Assembly (NCBI GenBank): GCA_964023205.1
Contig: OZ026839.1
Location: 18,258,386-18,322,385 of the forward strand
Length of the DNA: 64,000 bases
From: Lutraria lutraria
Taxonomy: Eukaryota > Mollusca > Bivalvia > Venerida > Mactridae
Direction: 5' to 3'
Shown: piece by piece, positions 49,437 to 60,094 of the stretch
Position numbering within the stretch: the first letter of the stretch is position 1
Layout of the letters: each line of letters opens with the position of its first letter
The notes under the pieces: generated by a model
What the model was told of the DNA's origin: nothing
The model's database searches: none
What the model saw: only the letters and a program-made list of their open reading frames with translations
Translations under genes and position numbers: made by a program

Positions 49437-49880
49437 TTATGTTATTTTCTTAGTCCAAAGAGTTTCTGTAAACTACTTGTACTGTAATTTACAAGTCCAA
49501 TGAGTTTCTGGAAACTATTTCTACACTAGTTATGCCATTTTCTTAGTCCAAAGAGTTTCTGGAAACTACTTGTACTGTTATTTACAGGTCCAAAGAGTTT
49601 CTGGAAACTATTTCTACACTTGATATGTTATTTTCTTAGTCCAAAGAGTTTCTGTAAACTACTTGTACTGTTATTTACAAGTCCAAAGAGTTTCTGGAAA
49701 CTATTTCTACATTCGTTATGTTATTTTCTTAGTCCAAAGAGTTTCTGGAAACTACTTGTACTGTTATTTACAAGTCCAAAGAGTTTATGGAAACTATTTC
49801 TACACTAGTTATGCCATTTTCTTAGTCCAAAGAGTTTCTGGAAACTACTTATACTGTTATTTACAAGTCCAAAGACAGTA
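49437..49880. repeat. 93-bp tandem array, dimeric unit, nearly five copies
   Basis: Each unit has two half-units sharing GTCCAAAGAGTTTCTGGAAA. One half is followed by CTACTTGTACTGTTATTTAC, the other by CTATTTCTACACTAGTTATG. Unit starts are at about 49437, 49530, 49622, 49715 and 49808. 93 is a multiple of three, so frames stay open without implying a protein. Confidence 0.9.
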
Positions 49881-49884
49881 TGAA

Positions 49885-50010
49885 AGCCAGCCAGCCAGAC
49901 AAACAGATAGATATATAGACAGACAGACATATAAGACAGACGGAGACGACAGACCGACGGACAGACAAACAGACAGAAAGATAGACAGAAAGATTGAGAT
50001 AGAGATACAG
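49885..50010. repeat. CAGA/GACA-type microsatellite
   Basis: Follows the 93-bp array directly: CCAGCCAGCCAGACAAACAG, then GACAGACAGACATATAAGAC and AGACAGAAAGATAGACAG. Tandem array plus GACN microsatellite repeats the design of the hairpin-tailed families, but I find no terminal hairpin here. Confidence 0.85.
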
Positions 50011-50368
50011 ACATTTTTAGTAAAGGTGTACAAGTATAAAACATAACAATAAGCAACATGCTGCATGGATAAAAGAATTAAACAATCACAATTTTGAAAA
50101 GTATGCTTTGCACACGAATACCATGGTTAACACAAAAAAGAGAAATTATAATTTTTTACTTTTTCCGTTGCGGTCCTGATATAGTAGGCAAAGAAAGACA
50201 GGTAAATTGATTTGATAGACAATCCAGAATATTCCATCTAATAACTTTCACAAATGGAACTATACTATTAGAAATCAGGGGCATAGATAAATTACGGTTA
50301 CAAATAAACAAATACTGATGAATATTAAACATTACATTTGCTAGTAACAACAATCTTAACTTATATAG

Positions 50369-50550
50369 ACCCGCCTCGGCGTGGTTAAATGGGAGCTGAC
50401 TTCAAATCACTGTAACCTCTCACTGATTGAGGGTCGTGGGTTCGAGACCCGCTACCGACCATGTCTCTTTATGGAACGACGGTTAGATGAACTGTCGCCT
50501 CATATGACTCTGACTGTTGAAAAGGGGCGTAAAACTCGATATAAACAATT
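50369..50550 (+). repeat. tRNA-derived SINE, second copy
   Basis: Same head as 25232-25473: CCGCCTCGGCGTGGTTAAAT, GACTTCAAATCACTGTAACC and B box GGGTTCGAGACCC. The body is shortened, but the tail TTAGATGAACTGTCGCC, then GACTGTTGAAAAGGGGCGTAA is conserved. Confidence 0.75.
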
Positions 50551-51104
50551 CAATGTAAATAACACGGTACATTCCACAGACAATGGGACATATAGAGAAT
50601 AAAACAAAATGTCACTTTAGAATGCAGCAGTTTAATACAGTTGTTGGTAAAATAGATACTCTGATAGAATCTAGCTATTGAATGTCAATGTAACACTTAA
50701 TTAAGGCTTCATGATCAGCAATATTATTTTAAAAATGAACACTGCCCTGATGGAATTGTATTATGAATATTGTCATGATGGTCATTTATCATCCTGCACC
50801 AACTAGTGCAGTGAATATATTGTCATGATGGTTATGACCCCACAGCAACAGGAGTGACTTTGTCCGACTGAAAATCTATCCCGTCCAGAAGTATTACATC
50901 AACGGTCATTCTCTATTTCCTAAACTATCGTCTCCAACACTACCTCCAGTGCTTTGATTTGAATTTATTGTAAACGGCCAGCCATTATTTTGTCATTCAC
51001 CAAATTGTTAATTTTCACCGAAAGGGAACAGACGGACTACTTTCCCGAAACTCTTTACGCTTTTACAGTTTTAAACTCTTTGGATTTTTAGGGCGACGCA
51101 AATA

Positions 51105-51631
51105 ATGGCGGCTCCCTGTGATGAAAATAAGGTAAGTAGAAGTAAAAGAGATATGACATAATTACATGGATCAACTTTGAATTAAGATGCCATTTGATTG
51201 TAAAATAGTATTGATAATGTGAGTGAATAAGAATTTATGAAATTAATTGAACGTGTATTGTCGAATTTACATTCAGCATAGTTTGCATTATTTCGGATAA
51301 ACAAATAACAGTTCAGATTCGGATAAATAAATAACAGAATGTCGCTATACGTTTCAAGTAAATTGTATGCCTAAGACTTGGTTTGTTTTGCTTTCTTTAC
51401 AACTGTTTAACGTCATAGTAATTAAAAATTTTACATGAAAAACTGGTGATTACAGATCTAATATCTTTTCAGTTTTTGCACCTGGTTCATGACAGTTACT
51501 CACAACCACAGGTGAAAATTAAGGAACAGGTTTCTTCATTTATCCAAGGTGATGAGGATCACATGTATGTTACTGTGAAATGTAAAGAAGAAACATGTCG
51601 TTTGTTTGATCCTGACATTAAAGACACATAA
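51105..51631 (+). CDS. Small two-exon ORF, 61 residues, unknown
   Basis: Exon 1 (51105-51131) starts in a favourable context and reads MAAPCDENK, with donor GTAAGT. Exon 2 (51473-51631, after CTTTTCAG) reads FLHLVHDSYSQPQVKIKEQV and ends EETCRLFDPDIKDT before TAA. Phases agree (0). I recognise no domain. A hAT-type dimerisation segment lies 0.9 kb downstream on the same strand, so this might be the 5' part of a decayed hAT-derived gene, or an independent micro-gene. Confidence 0.35.
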
Positions 51632-51914
51632 ACAACCATAAACAAATTGTAAGTCATTTTGAGTTTCACATGAAATAAGTAAATGTAGATAGATTTTATA
51701 TTAATGGATGTTTGAACAATCTATCTATCTGTTCATACTGCATCACACCCTTTCGAATATTTTATGCAGGTGCGCGTCAGTGCTAGAATTTTTTTTAAAA
51801 GAAGAAATGTACAGGAGAATTAAGTATATACATAATGTATGTGTGAGAATGGAAACAAAGCTGATAGTGTTAATAAAAGATGAAATGTACAGCTAAAAGA
51901 TTAAAAACAGCCTA

Positions 51915-52215
51915 ACCACTCAGAAATTATGGCACAGTTTAGTTACCCCTTGTCTAAACTGGTCCAGGGTTGGTGCCTGTGCAATGTCAGCCGGCAAAGA
52001 ATTCCAAAGTATGATGGTAGCTGGATAAAAGGAAAACTTATAATAGTCACATGGAGTTTGGATCTGTGTAAAGGAAAAGAGGTGCATGTGTCTAGTAATC
52101 CGGTTAGGTGGTAGGACATAAGAAGGCATTGGTACAGCAACCAGTCCATGAACAAGCGTAGGTTTGGGATTCTACCAATGGTGCAAGCCCTCAGTCTCTG
52201 GACTGATTGTGTCAA
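51915..52215 (-). pseudogene. LINE 3' fragment (C terminus of RT protein)
   Basis: Read on the minus strand it gives PSYVLPPNRITRHMHLFSF and YYKFSFYPATIILWNSLPAD, then APTLDQFRQGV, the hallmark tail of many invertebrate jockey-like reverse transcriptases, with a stop at 51920. A 5'-truncated insertion. Confidence 0.75.
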
Positions 52216-52539
52216 GGCGGTATTTTTACATCACTTGATACAGCTGAGCACTTTCATACATTATATTTCATATTCATGTTTCTGTGTGTTACGTACTGGG
52301 GTGTTTTGTCACCTTTTTGTCAAAGCCATGGGCCTGATAACTTGGCCCGAGCAGTGGGTTCCTTTTCCCTATATTTCTTCGTGTATTATTTGGAGAGAAA
52401 TTTTTAAAGAGTTCGAGTGTTAACAGTTATAATTATTTATACCGCTTTTAGTTGTTTATCATGCTGAAGTTGCTGAAATTGAAATATATTGTATTATATT
52501 TCAGTTCTTAACCTGAGAAGTTGGCACCAGAGGTCAACA

Positions 52540-52908
52540 ACTTGAACAAGGAACTTTGTTAAGAAGAAAATTTCTCACCAATTACACAGCTTTCGAAAAT
52601 TTGTCAAAGAAACAACACCCCTTGTCCCTTGACTGCTTCTGGTTTGACATGTCAGAACAAACTCTGTCCAGTGGTAAACTACAGTATGAACATGCCAGTT
52701 AAGTTGCTCATCTAGCACTACCTATCCCAAATTCTACCACAGAGAGAGCTTTCAGTGCATTTAGGAAAATACAAACTGATCACATGGTAAATCTGTGTAA
52801 TAACACTATAAATAAAAAGATGCTCATCAAGATGTACAAGGAGTTTGACTGTTTCATGTATGTGCAAAACAAAGAAATTCTGGAAGCAGCTAAAAGTGCC
52901 AGTTATTA
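52540..52908 (+). pseudogene. hAT transposase dimerisation-domain remnant
   Basis: The frame reads LSLDCFWFDMSEQTL, YEHAS-stop-VAHLALPIPN, then STTERAFSAFRKIQTDH and a tail to SASY-stop. The pattern FW...Y..L...A...L.IP....ER.FS..RKI.TD is that of hAT C-terminal dimerisation domains. TAA (about 52699) replaces an expected Lys codon. No catalytic domain remains upstream; a LINE fragment lies between this and the small ORF at 51105-51631. Confidence 0.6.
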
Positions 52909-52911
52909 ATA

Positions 52912-53504
52912 CAGTGTAACTTCTGAAATCCGGACACCCATTGGATTGGACCGGACAAAATGTCTGGATTTTGAAAGTTCCCGGAATTTCAGAAGTCTGA
53001 AATTATCTGAGCAAGTACTGTGACAGTACAGAAGTTAAACACCAGAGGTTCTTTATGGTGAAAATATAAGGGACATCATTGTTTAAATTATGATAAGTCA
53101 AAATTTAATATAATTATGTATTATTTTTAACAATGTGTAACCAACAAGATTTATACTTTTTTTATAGTGTGAAAATTTATAGTGTTATATATAATATACA
53201 TTAGACATAATATTGTGATTCTAATGCATGCCAAAGTAAATTAACACCACTGATTGGTAAACAATTGAAAGGAAAATGACATTTTGCCTTCTAAAGGACA
53301 TATATAAACACGGGACTAATTATAATTAAGTTTGACACTTTCTACACTGTCCAGATTTTGTAAGTAAAATTGCACTGACATAAAATGATAAACCAAAATT
53401 TATGAAAATATCGTCCGGAATTCAGAATTGGGAAGTTCTGTAAATTATAAGACCAAGAAAATTGTCCGAATTTCAGAAGTTTCTGGATTTCAGAAGTTAC
53501 ACTG
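52912..53504. mobile_element. pogo/Tigger-like MITE
   Basis: TA at both flanks (52910-52911, 53505-53506). The inverted ends begin CAGTGTAACTTCTGAAATCC. Subterminal TCCGGA and TTTCAGAAGT motifs repeat inside. 593 bp with no transposase. It landed just 3' of the hAT remnant's stop codon. Confidence 0.8.
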
Positions 53505-53506
53505 TA

Positions 53507-54740
53507 GTAAGAATAATCAATGAGTGTTATATATCATGTCATGATATTTAAGCATAGCTAGTCAAATATTGTTGGACACTATTTATCTATCCATGGAATG
53601 ACCAATATCACATAATATTATGTTCTGTAGATGAAGAGACTTGAGTGTGATGATACTGTGAATATGATATTATAAATATGTACTGTTTAAGACAAAACCA
53701 TGTGCATTGTTAAATAAATTGTGGTAACTTACTTCGTCTTTATTTTTAGTAAATAATAAATATCTTTGAATGCATTTATTCCAATCCATGGGTATAAATA
53801 GAGGTATTTTGGCTGCAATAAGTGCACAAAAAGTTCATCACAAATTCTCACTTATTTTTACTCAAATCTCACTAAAATGACACTTCAGAAGCAAATCTGA
53901 CTTATTTGAACCTCTGAAGATAAGGCATGTGTGGTTTAGTCAGTATTAACTTCAAGCAGTATGAGTTGTGCCTTCTTAAGTACTTATGCTGTTATCAGGC
54001 AGACCGAATCAAGCTTAATGCTAATTAATAGAACATATTCAACATATATATTACACTTAACAGATTAAATTGTTAATTAAAGTTTTCATAATAATCTACT
54101 AAATCTAGAAATAATAGGGAAAAAAGTTGTACATGTCATCATTTAAAAACCATTTGAAAAATACACAAAATGACTTATTTCCTAAAGCTCAGATTTTGAG
54201 AAAATTGCATGATACATGGAACTTTTATTAAATCACAATTTTGAAACTTACTAATATTATTTTCAATCTCTACCAGGCAGATTGTCCGTGCATTAAATTA
54301 GTCTTTTTTCTGAAGATTCTAAATACAGATTTCCATTAAAATTGTGCTAAACAAACAAAATTCCTAGGTTCTTGGTCCCCCTCCAATTGCCCATTATATC
54401 GAGGTAATGGAGTATTAACTGTTTAACACAGGGGTATCACTGTAACCATACAGCTCATTGTCGCCAAGTTTAGGAATTCGTCCTATTTATAAAGGCTATT
54501 GTAATTATTATTTCTACATTCAATAAGTTCTTACGTCCTATACTAAAATAATTAAACTTGACATAATCCGGAATTTGAGTTATCCGAAATGAATACACTT
54601 ATATTTTGAAACTTATGTCAAAACAACAAAATGTTGACGAATCAGATAAGAACTGACATCAAAACTAATTTTTTACATCATAAAAATGATATAAATTTAA
54701 ACTTGATCCGTGTAATTAAGGATATATAACAATACCTCTC
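53507..54740. other. No gene recognised
   Basis: AT-rich. The only notable structure is the CCAGAGATGTATTATACGTC palindrome just beyond it at 54751-54776. Confidence 0.4.
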
Positions 54741-54879
54741 TTTCTGTCATACCAGAGATGTATTATACGTCTCTGGTCATACGTACAGTGGGCGCCGCCA
54801 TTATTTGCTTGTGCCTGACCCAGTATCACATAGTGTAAGGGGCAGGTAATCCAGACTACTAGGAGACTGTGTGGTGCAC

Positions 54880-54975
54880 CCGAGAGCGTATAGAAATTCG
54901 GCATATCCGTTATGAGCGTATAGAAATTCATATTCGTGAGAGTATAGAAATTCATATTCGCGAGAGCGTATAGAA
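54880..54975. repeat. TATAGAAATTCATATTCG short repeats
   Basis: Four copies of GCGTATAGAAATTC with CATATTCG or GGCATATCCG. The inverted version (CGAATATGAATTTCTA) recurs through 56620-58560. Confidence 0.75.
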
Positions 54976-54989
54976 ATTCGGCATATCCG

Positions 54990-55518
54990 TTATGAGCGTA
55001 TGTCCATAAATTTGTTACCCAGGGGACCAGGTGTAAATTCTGGCTCACACTCAACATTTACACTTGTTTCGTCGTCAGTCTTTTCAGTTACGGAATAGAA
55101 ACTATCACTTTCTTCAAACACTGTTGATAAATTTGATAAAGGACATTCAATGATCTCCGACTCTTCTGGTGTTATGGTCGGTGCGCCAAGCGCCTCATCC
55201 CGTATAGGATGAATACCGACATTTATACCGTTATCACGGTTTTCATTTTCACGTGTCGGTGCGCCAAGCGCCTCATCCCCTATAGGGTGAATACCGACAT
55301 TTTTCACTTTTTTTTTAGATTTTGAATTACGCGTTCCTTGTCTGATCCTGGTACGTAATTTTTTTTCCATGTTTTTCTACCTTAACCAATAAATCACTTT
55401 CCATGTGATTTTGTTCAACGCTTTCGTCGATGAGGTGTTCGTACCTGTTCTGTGTTGTTAGAGTTGCACGAGGATGTGATATGAGGCTCTCTTCGCTGCT
55501 TGCGCGAAAAGCAGCCAT
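54990..55518 (-). pseudogene. Unrecognised ORF in two overlapping frames, with an internal 14-residue repeat
   Basis: On the minus strand a frame from 55518 (MAAFRASSEESL) runs to 55327 (VEKHGKKITYQD). A second frame from 55370 (MEKKLRTRIRQGT) runs to 54990. They overlap at a run of eight A residues (about 55361-55368), where one base of slippage or error would fuse them into about 170 residues. The second part contains VGIHPIGDEALGAP and VGIHPIRDEALGAP, each encoded by near-identical DNA, then an acidic stretch and PGPLGNKFMDIRS. I do not recognise the protein; LINE ORF1-like or a host orphan are both possible. Confidence 0.35.
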
Positions 55519-55639
55519 ATTGTATACAGGTCCTCGTGTAACGTTGTCTACCAAGGGCACTATATATATGATTCGGATTCCATGGATCACATGATGTTGA
55601 GGGTTTTGTCGGCAGAACTAAGCTTGTCCACATCATGTT

Positions 55640-56560
55640 AATTGATTATTTGCATAACACAGCAAAAAATATATAATTTCTGTACAGACGGCCAGGTAAA
55701 ATGATGAATATGATCATTGATATATTTTTTTACGTAAATCTGAATACATAGAACAGGATAACAGATACTCGTTTTCCACATATTTAGATGTTCAAAAATT
55801 GACATATTCTTGAAGTAATCAAGCTTTGTGTAAACTAATCTTTTATTCGTTATCATCGTGCTTTAAGACAGTTAAATAATGATTAAAACAGTTAATAGCT
55901 AATACGATCATCAATAATATTCTAAATTTCTAAAATTAAAACATTAGCCAACTTACCTCACAGTAAATGCAGAAATCATCACAATTATCCGAGCACACAT
56001 AACATGGATATTTAGGCATTTTTACAGTTTTGAAAGTTTTTTCCATAAATGGAAGATATGAAGATTCTATTTTATTCATAAATATATATACTTACCATAC
56101 AATTGAGTAAATACAATTTATTCTTTAATTGAAATATTATAAAATTCTTGCAGAAGTCGCTTCAAACGCACCGTCTTGCAGTTTTATAATATCAAAGTTG
56201 TACCGTTATGACATTTGTTTCTCAAATCCAAAGGTGATAGGATGATCGGTCTACTTTAAAGACCCCATGCTGCAAGGCATGTGTGTGATTAAGATAGGTG
56301 TGATAATCCAATTAGCGCTAAAATAGCAAGTAGATAATTGGATCATTATTTTTATGATATACAATACAAAACAGAACAGAATAAAAGAGAATTTATTAAG
56401 ACTAAATTTAAATAAAAGTATCTTGTTACAAACATATCAAATATTAAAGATGAACACGTGAAGAAGAAAAAAGAAAAACATAATCAATGATATATTAGTA
56501 ATGTATCGTTATGTTATTAAATATTAAATAAATGTATACATTTTACATACATGACCAAAA
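55640..56560. other. No gene recognised
   Basis: AT-rich spacer with no supported feature. Confidence 0.4.
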
Positions 56561-58560
56561 TTGTTCATATTCATAGCTTACATTGACTCAAGAATAATAA
56601 AGATGCGCATTCTATACTCTCAACACGAATATGAATTGCCATACTCTCTACTGTACACGAATATGAATCTCTATACACCGAACACGAATATGAATTTCTA
56701 TACGTGCATCACAAAATTGAATATAAGTTAGAACATTCATAAAACTTTAACTTAATAAAGTTTGTGGTGTATACTATTATTATTATGATATTGACAATTC
56801 TAAATAACAGTATATAACAAAAACTTGAAATTGTTACAAACATATATTACATACACTGTAGATGATGACCGATATTCGTAGCTTATACATGCTCTTACGA
56901 ATATGAATTTCTACGCGCGCATTCATAAACATCTCATAACTTTTATTAAAGTATCTTTTATCAAGTATTTTTGGTATGTACAATTACTGTTATGTTCTTG
57001 ATAATTTAACAGATTTCTTTAAAGAAAAAAAACTCAGAAAATTTACAAAAATATCGTTCATATTCACAGCGCAGACGAATATGAATTTCTAAGCGTGTAT
57101 TCATATAACTTCTATATATTAGATCCAAAATCAACGATTTTTGGTATATCCTATTATTTTTATGTTCTTTTTGATTTAGAAATAAAATACTTCCGAAATT
57201 CTCACAAATCGTGAATATATATATATCTTTCATATTTGTTTACCGCAGCGCAGACGGCGAAGTATATTTGTTCTGCTAATTTCAAATCTACTAAAATTAT
57301 TACTCATTATCATGATCAAAGGCATTCCGTTCACCAAACTGTGATTACAATGATCATCATATCTTAATTATGAAATTGTGACCTTAAATACAATTAAATT
57401 GGAATTATAAGTAGCAAACTTTCACTTTGTGATAATAATGTTAATTATCAGGATCAAAGCAAATACATTGACAAATTGTCATTTTTGTTAAACAATAGTA
57501 ATGATAATTAAGCTTCGTATTCATGACATTTAAGATGTTTGTTGAACATGTATATAAGAAATAATTATCTAAAATATGATGAGCTTCAACCATCATTTAA
57601 CTATATCTGGTCTGGCCGCTAATTTTCTATAGCAGTTACTGTAATACGTATACTTACAATTAATGTACTGTACCTGCTTATAATATCACATAGGCGATTA
57701 TCGGGCCCGTGAAAAAAAAAATGCGTCTACTTTAACTCATTGTAAATCGCGTTTTACTCCATCAATTTTCAATATCTTTACACTTATGAAAACTAGATTA
57801 CAATACCTTTTTAATCATGTAGATTTAAAAAATATGTGTTAACAAATAAAAAAGATAAGATGGGGGGCCATGTTTTCCGAACCAAATTTTACGGGCGATA
57901 AAAAAAATAAATATATGAGTCGAATTCAACTCGCGATAAAAAACGTTTTACTAATTCAAATTTAAGTTTGTTTACAGTTATGAAAACTAGAGAGCTTAAG
58001 GTTTCCAACAGTATTAATCTTAAAAAAATATATTACGAAATAAAAAAGTTAAGATGGGGGGCCATGTTTTCCGAACACCAAATTTTGTGATAAAAAAATA
58101 GATTTTTTACCTATCTTTAACCAAGAATAAATGCATAAAAACAATACGGATTTCTATATTTAATTGCATATTCTAAAACTACAGAACGTTAGCTTTAACA
58201 TGATACCAAAATTATTAATATCCATTAAGAAACAAAAAAGTTGATAGGGGGGGCCATGTTTTCCTTTAATTTTACACTAAAATCTAGAGAGGCGCCATGT
58301 TTTATACCTGCCCAGCGCAGACGCCTTCACGAATATGAATTTCTAAGCGAGTATTCATATAATAGCTCATAACTTCTATATATTAGATCCAAAATCAACG
58401 ATTTTTGGTATATCCTATTATTTTTATGTTTATTTTGATTTAGAAATAAAATACTTCCGAAATTCTCATAAATAATGAATATATCATTCATATTCGTGTA
58501 CTTTCGTTCATATTCGCGAATATGACTCATATTCGGTATTAAGTCCGGGTATCGGTCATA
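56560..58560. repeat. Diverged repeat array with CGAATATGAATTTCTA boxes
   Basis: Units of about 130-180 bp at 56690, 56890, 57060 and 58330 share ACGAATATGAATTTCTA, GCGNGTATTCATA, ATAACTTCTATATATTAGAT, CGATTTTTGGTATATCC and TTTTATGTTCTT. 57060-57238 and 58328-58500 are near duplicates. Between them, 57840-57890 and 58030-58085 repeat AAGATGGGGGGCCATGTTTT and 58180-58262 matches 48697-48785. Confidence 0.7.
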
Positions 58561-59220
58561 CCGTCCGAAGACTTCAGTTAATTTTGTTGTGAGTACTTAT
58601 GTTTTAATTACTATTTATCAGTTTCCGTTCAGTAAGCCAGTTAAGACATGCACATAATTGTATTATTATTATTACATATGTTAATATTTTAAGTATATCA
58701 ATGCATGCTATTCGGATATGAATTTATTCGGATGTAGTGGCATATCAAGTTAATAATTTTGTCTGTTAAGATGTAAAACATTAGAGGATCTGCCAAAGAG
58801 CTTTAATTAAATTATCTACGAAAATAGTTCCAATTTCACAATTCGATAGCATGGTAGCGGTTATTCCAACTAATTAGACTGTTCGTGATGGCAAGACTCT
58901 TCAGACTTTGCCCCGCTCCGCACAGTCCAACAAAGATAGATCTGCATATTTGTGTGCCGAAAATCCACAATTAAAACCCATTGGTCACAACACCTACAAT
59001 ATCTGTTACCAAAATGAACCATTCCATAGGTAGAAAACACGTTTATATACTCATATGCACATAAATTATACCTACATACCTTTTTGAAAGGTGCATTTAA
59101 TGTTTTGCTTCATCCCACCAGGGTTCTCAATAACAGCAGGCTAATTTAGCTGCTTAGAATTGTGTTTGGGTCGGTTAGGAATCTCAAAAGTTTATAGATT
59201 ATTGCTAGAAAATGCCTGAC

Positions 59221-59236
59221 CCCCCCCCCCCCCCCC
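59221..59236. repeat. Poly-C tract
   Basis: An uninterrupted C run of about 16-17. Likely length-variable. Confidence 0.8.
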
Positions 59237-59439
59237 TAGCAGGCTTGTTAGTCTAGCTTTTGGGCCTGTTTGCCACAAACTTATAGAGAACCCTGTCCCA
59301 CTATTTCCCAACTAAAAACGAAACCGATGTAATGGCAGATAACTGATGGTGTCTTGTTAAAAATCGCCTTTTCTCGAAAATTGGCTAAAGTATGTTGATA
59401 CAGTTTTTTACATGCAACATAAAATATTAAGTTTAATAT

Positions 59440-59500
59440 TAAAAGCTCAGTTGATACAGCATCTGACTTACAAGCACACCGCATGTTTGACTCAGCATCA
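59440..59500 (+). repeat. Decayed tRNA-like SINE head
   Basis: AAAGCTCAGTTGATACAGCA and TCTGACTTACAAGCA match the D and anticodon arms of the copy at 9845. The T-arm is degraded. Confidence 0.5.
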
Positions 59501-59558
59501 AGCACAACATCAGGTTCATTATTTTCCTCTTATCACATTTCATGATTTGGTGCCATGT

Positions 59559-59787
59559 CAGGGCTTGAAAATTCCACTCGCTTTTTGTGAATGCTAGTCT
59601 GACGGGGCGAGTACAAAATCAGGCATTCAATCACCCTAAAATTAATTTAAAACAGGAAATATCTCTTTCCAATTCGATCCGAATTAATTTAGATTCACGT
59701 TTTGTTGGTTCTTCTAAAGGGCAAGTAAGAATTTGCAGCTACTAGTCCTACAGGACTAGTACCACTTTGGAAAATGTTCAAGCCCTG
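59559..59787. mobile_element. CAGGGCTTG-ended MITE with 5-bp target duplication
   Basis: CATGT at 59554-59558 and 59788-59792. Termini CAGGGCTTGAAAATTCC and TTTTCAAGCCCTG are inverted. The internal near-palindrome ACTAGTCCTACAGGACTAGT parallels ACTCGTCCTATAGGACGAGT in the 37.6-kb element. Confidence 0.75.
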
Positions 59788-60094
59788 CATGTGACTAGCC
59801 TTAGAATCATAGCCTAGGTAGAAGCAAAGGCTAGATTAGTCCAAAGAGCCTGTGGCGGTCGCGATTAATTACTTTGAATGAAAAGAAAGGAATATGTATG
59901 TATCAGTGTGGTATATTGTATTTATAAATTGACCAATGACCATCTCTTGTGCATGTTTCGTATACTAACATAAACTTGAACGCTTATTAAATAATCAGTT
60001 GGATTTACACTGATTAATTTTCCTGTATTATATGATTTAAAGATCTGCCTTTTATGCAGGTGTATTGAGACAGTCTGTTTAAAACTCATATACA

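Noticed and set aside
49620..50059. Long frames over the 93-bp array and the GACA microsatellite
   Set aside because: The repeat period is a multiple of three and the microsatellite has period four, so open frames arise without selection.
52148..52423. Plus frames at 52.1-52.4 kb
   Set aside because: Partly antisense to the LINE fragment and otherwise featureless.
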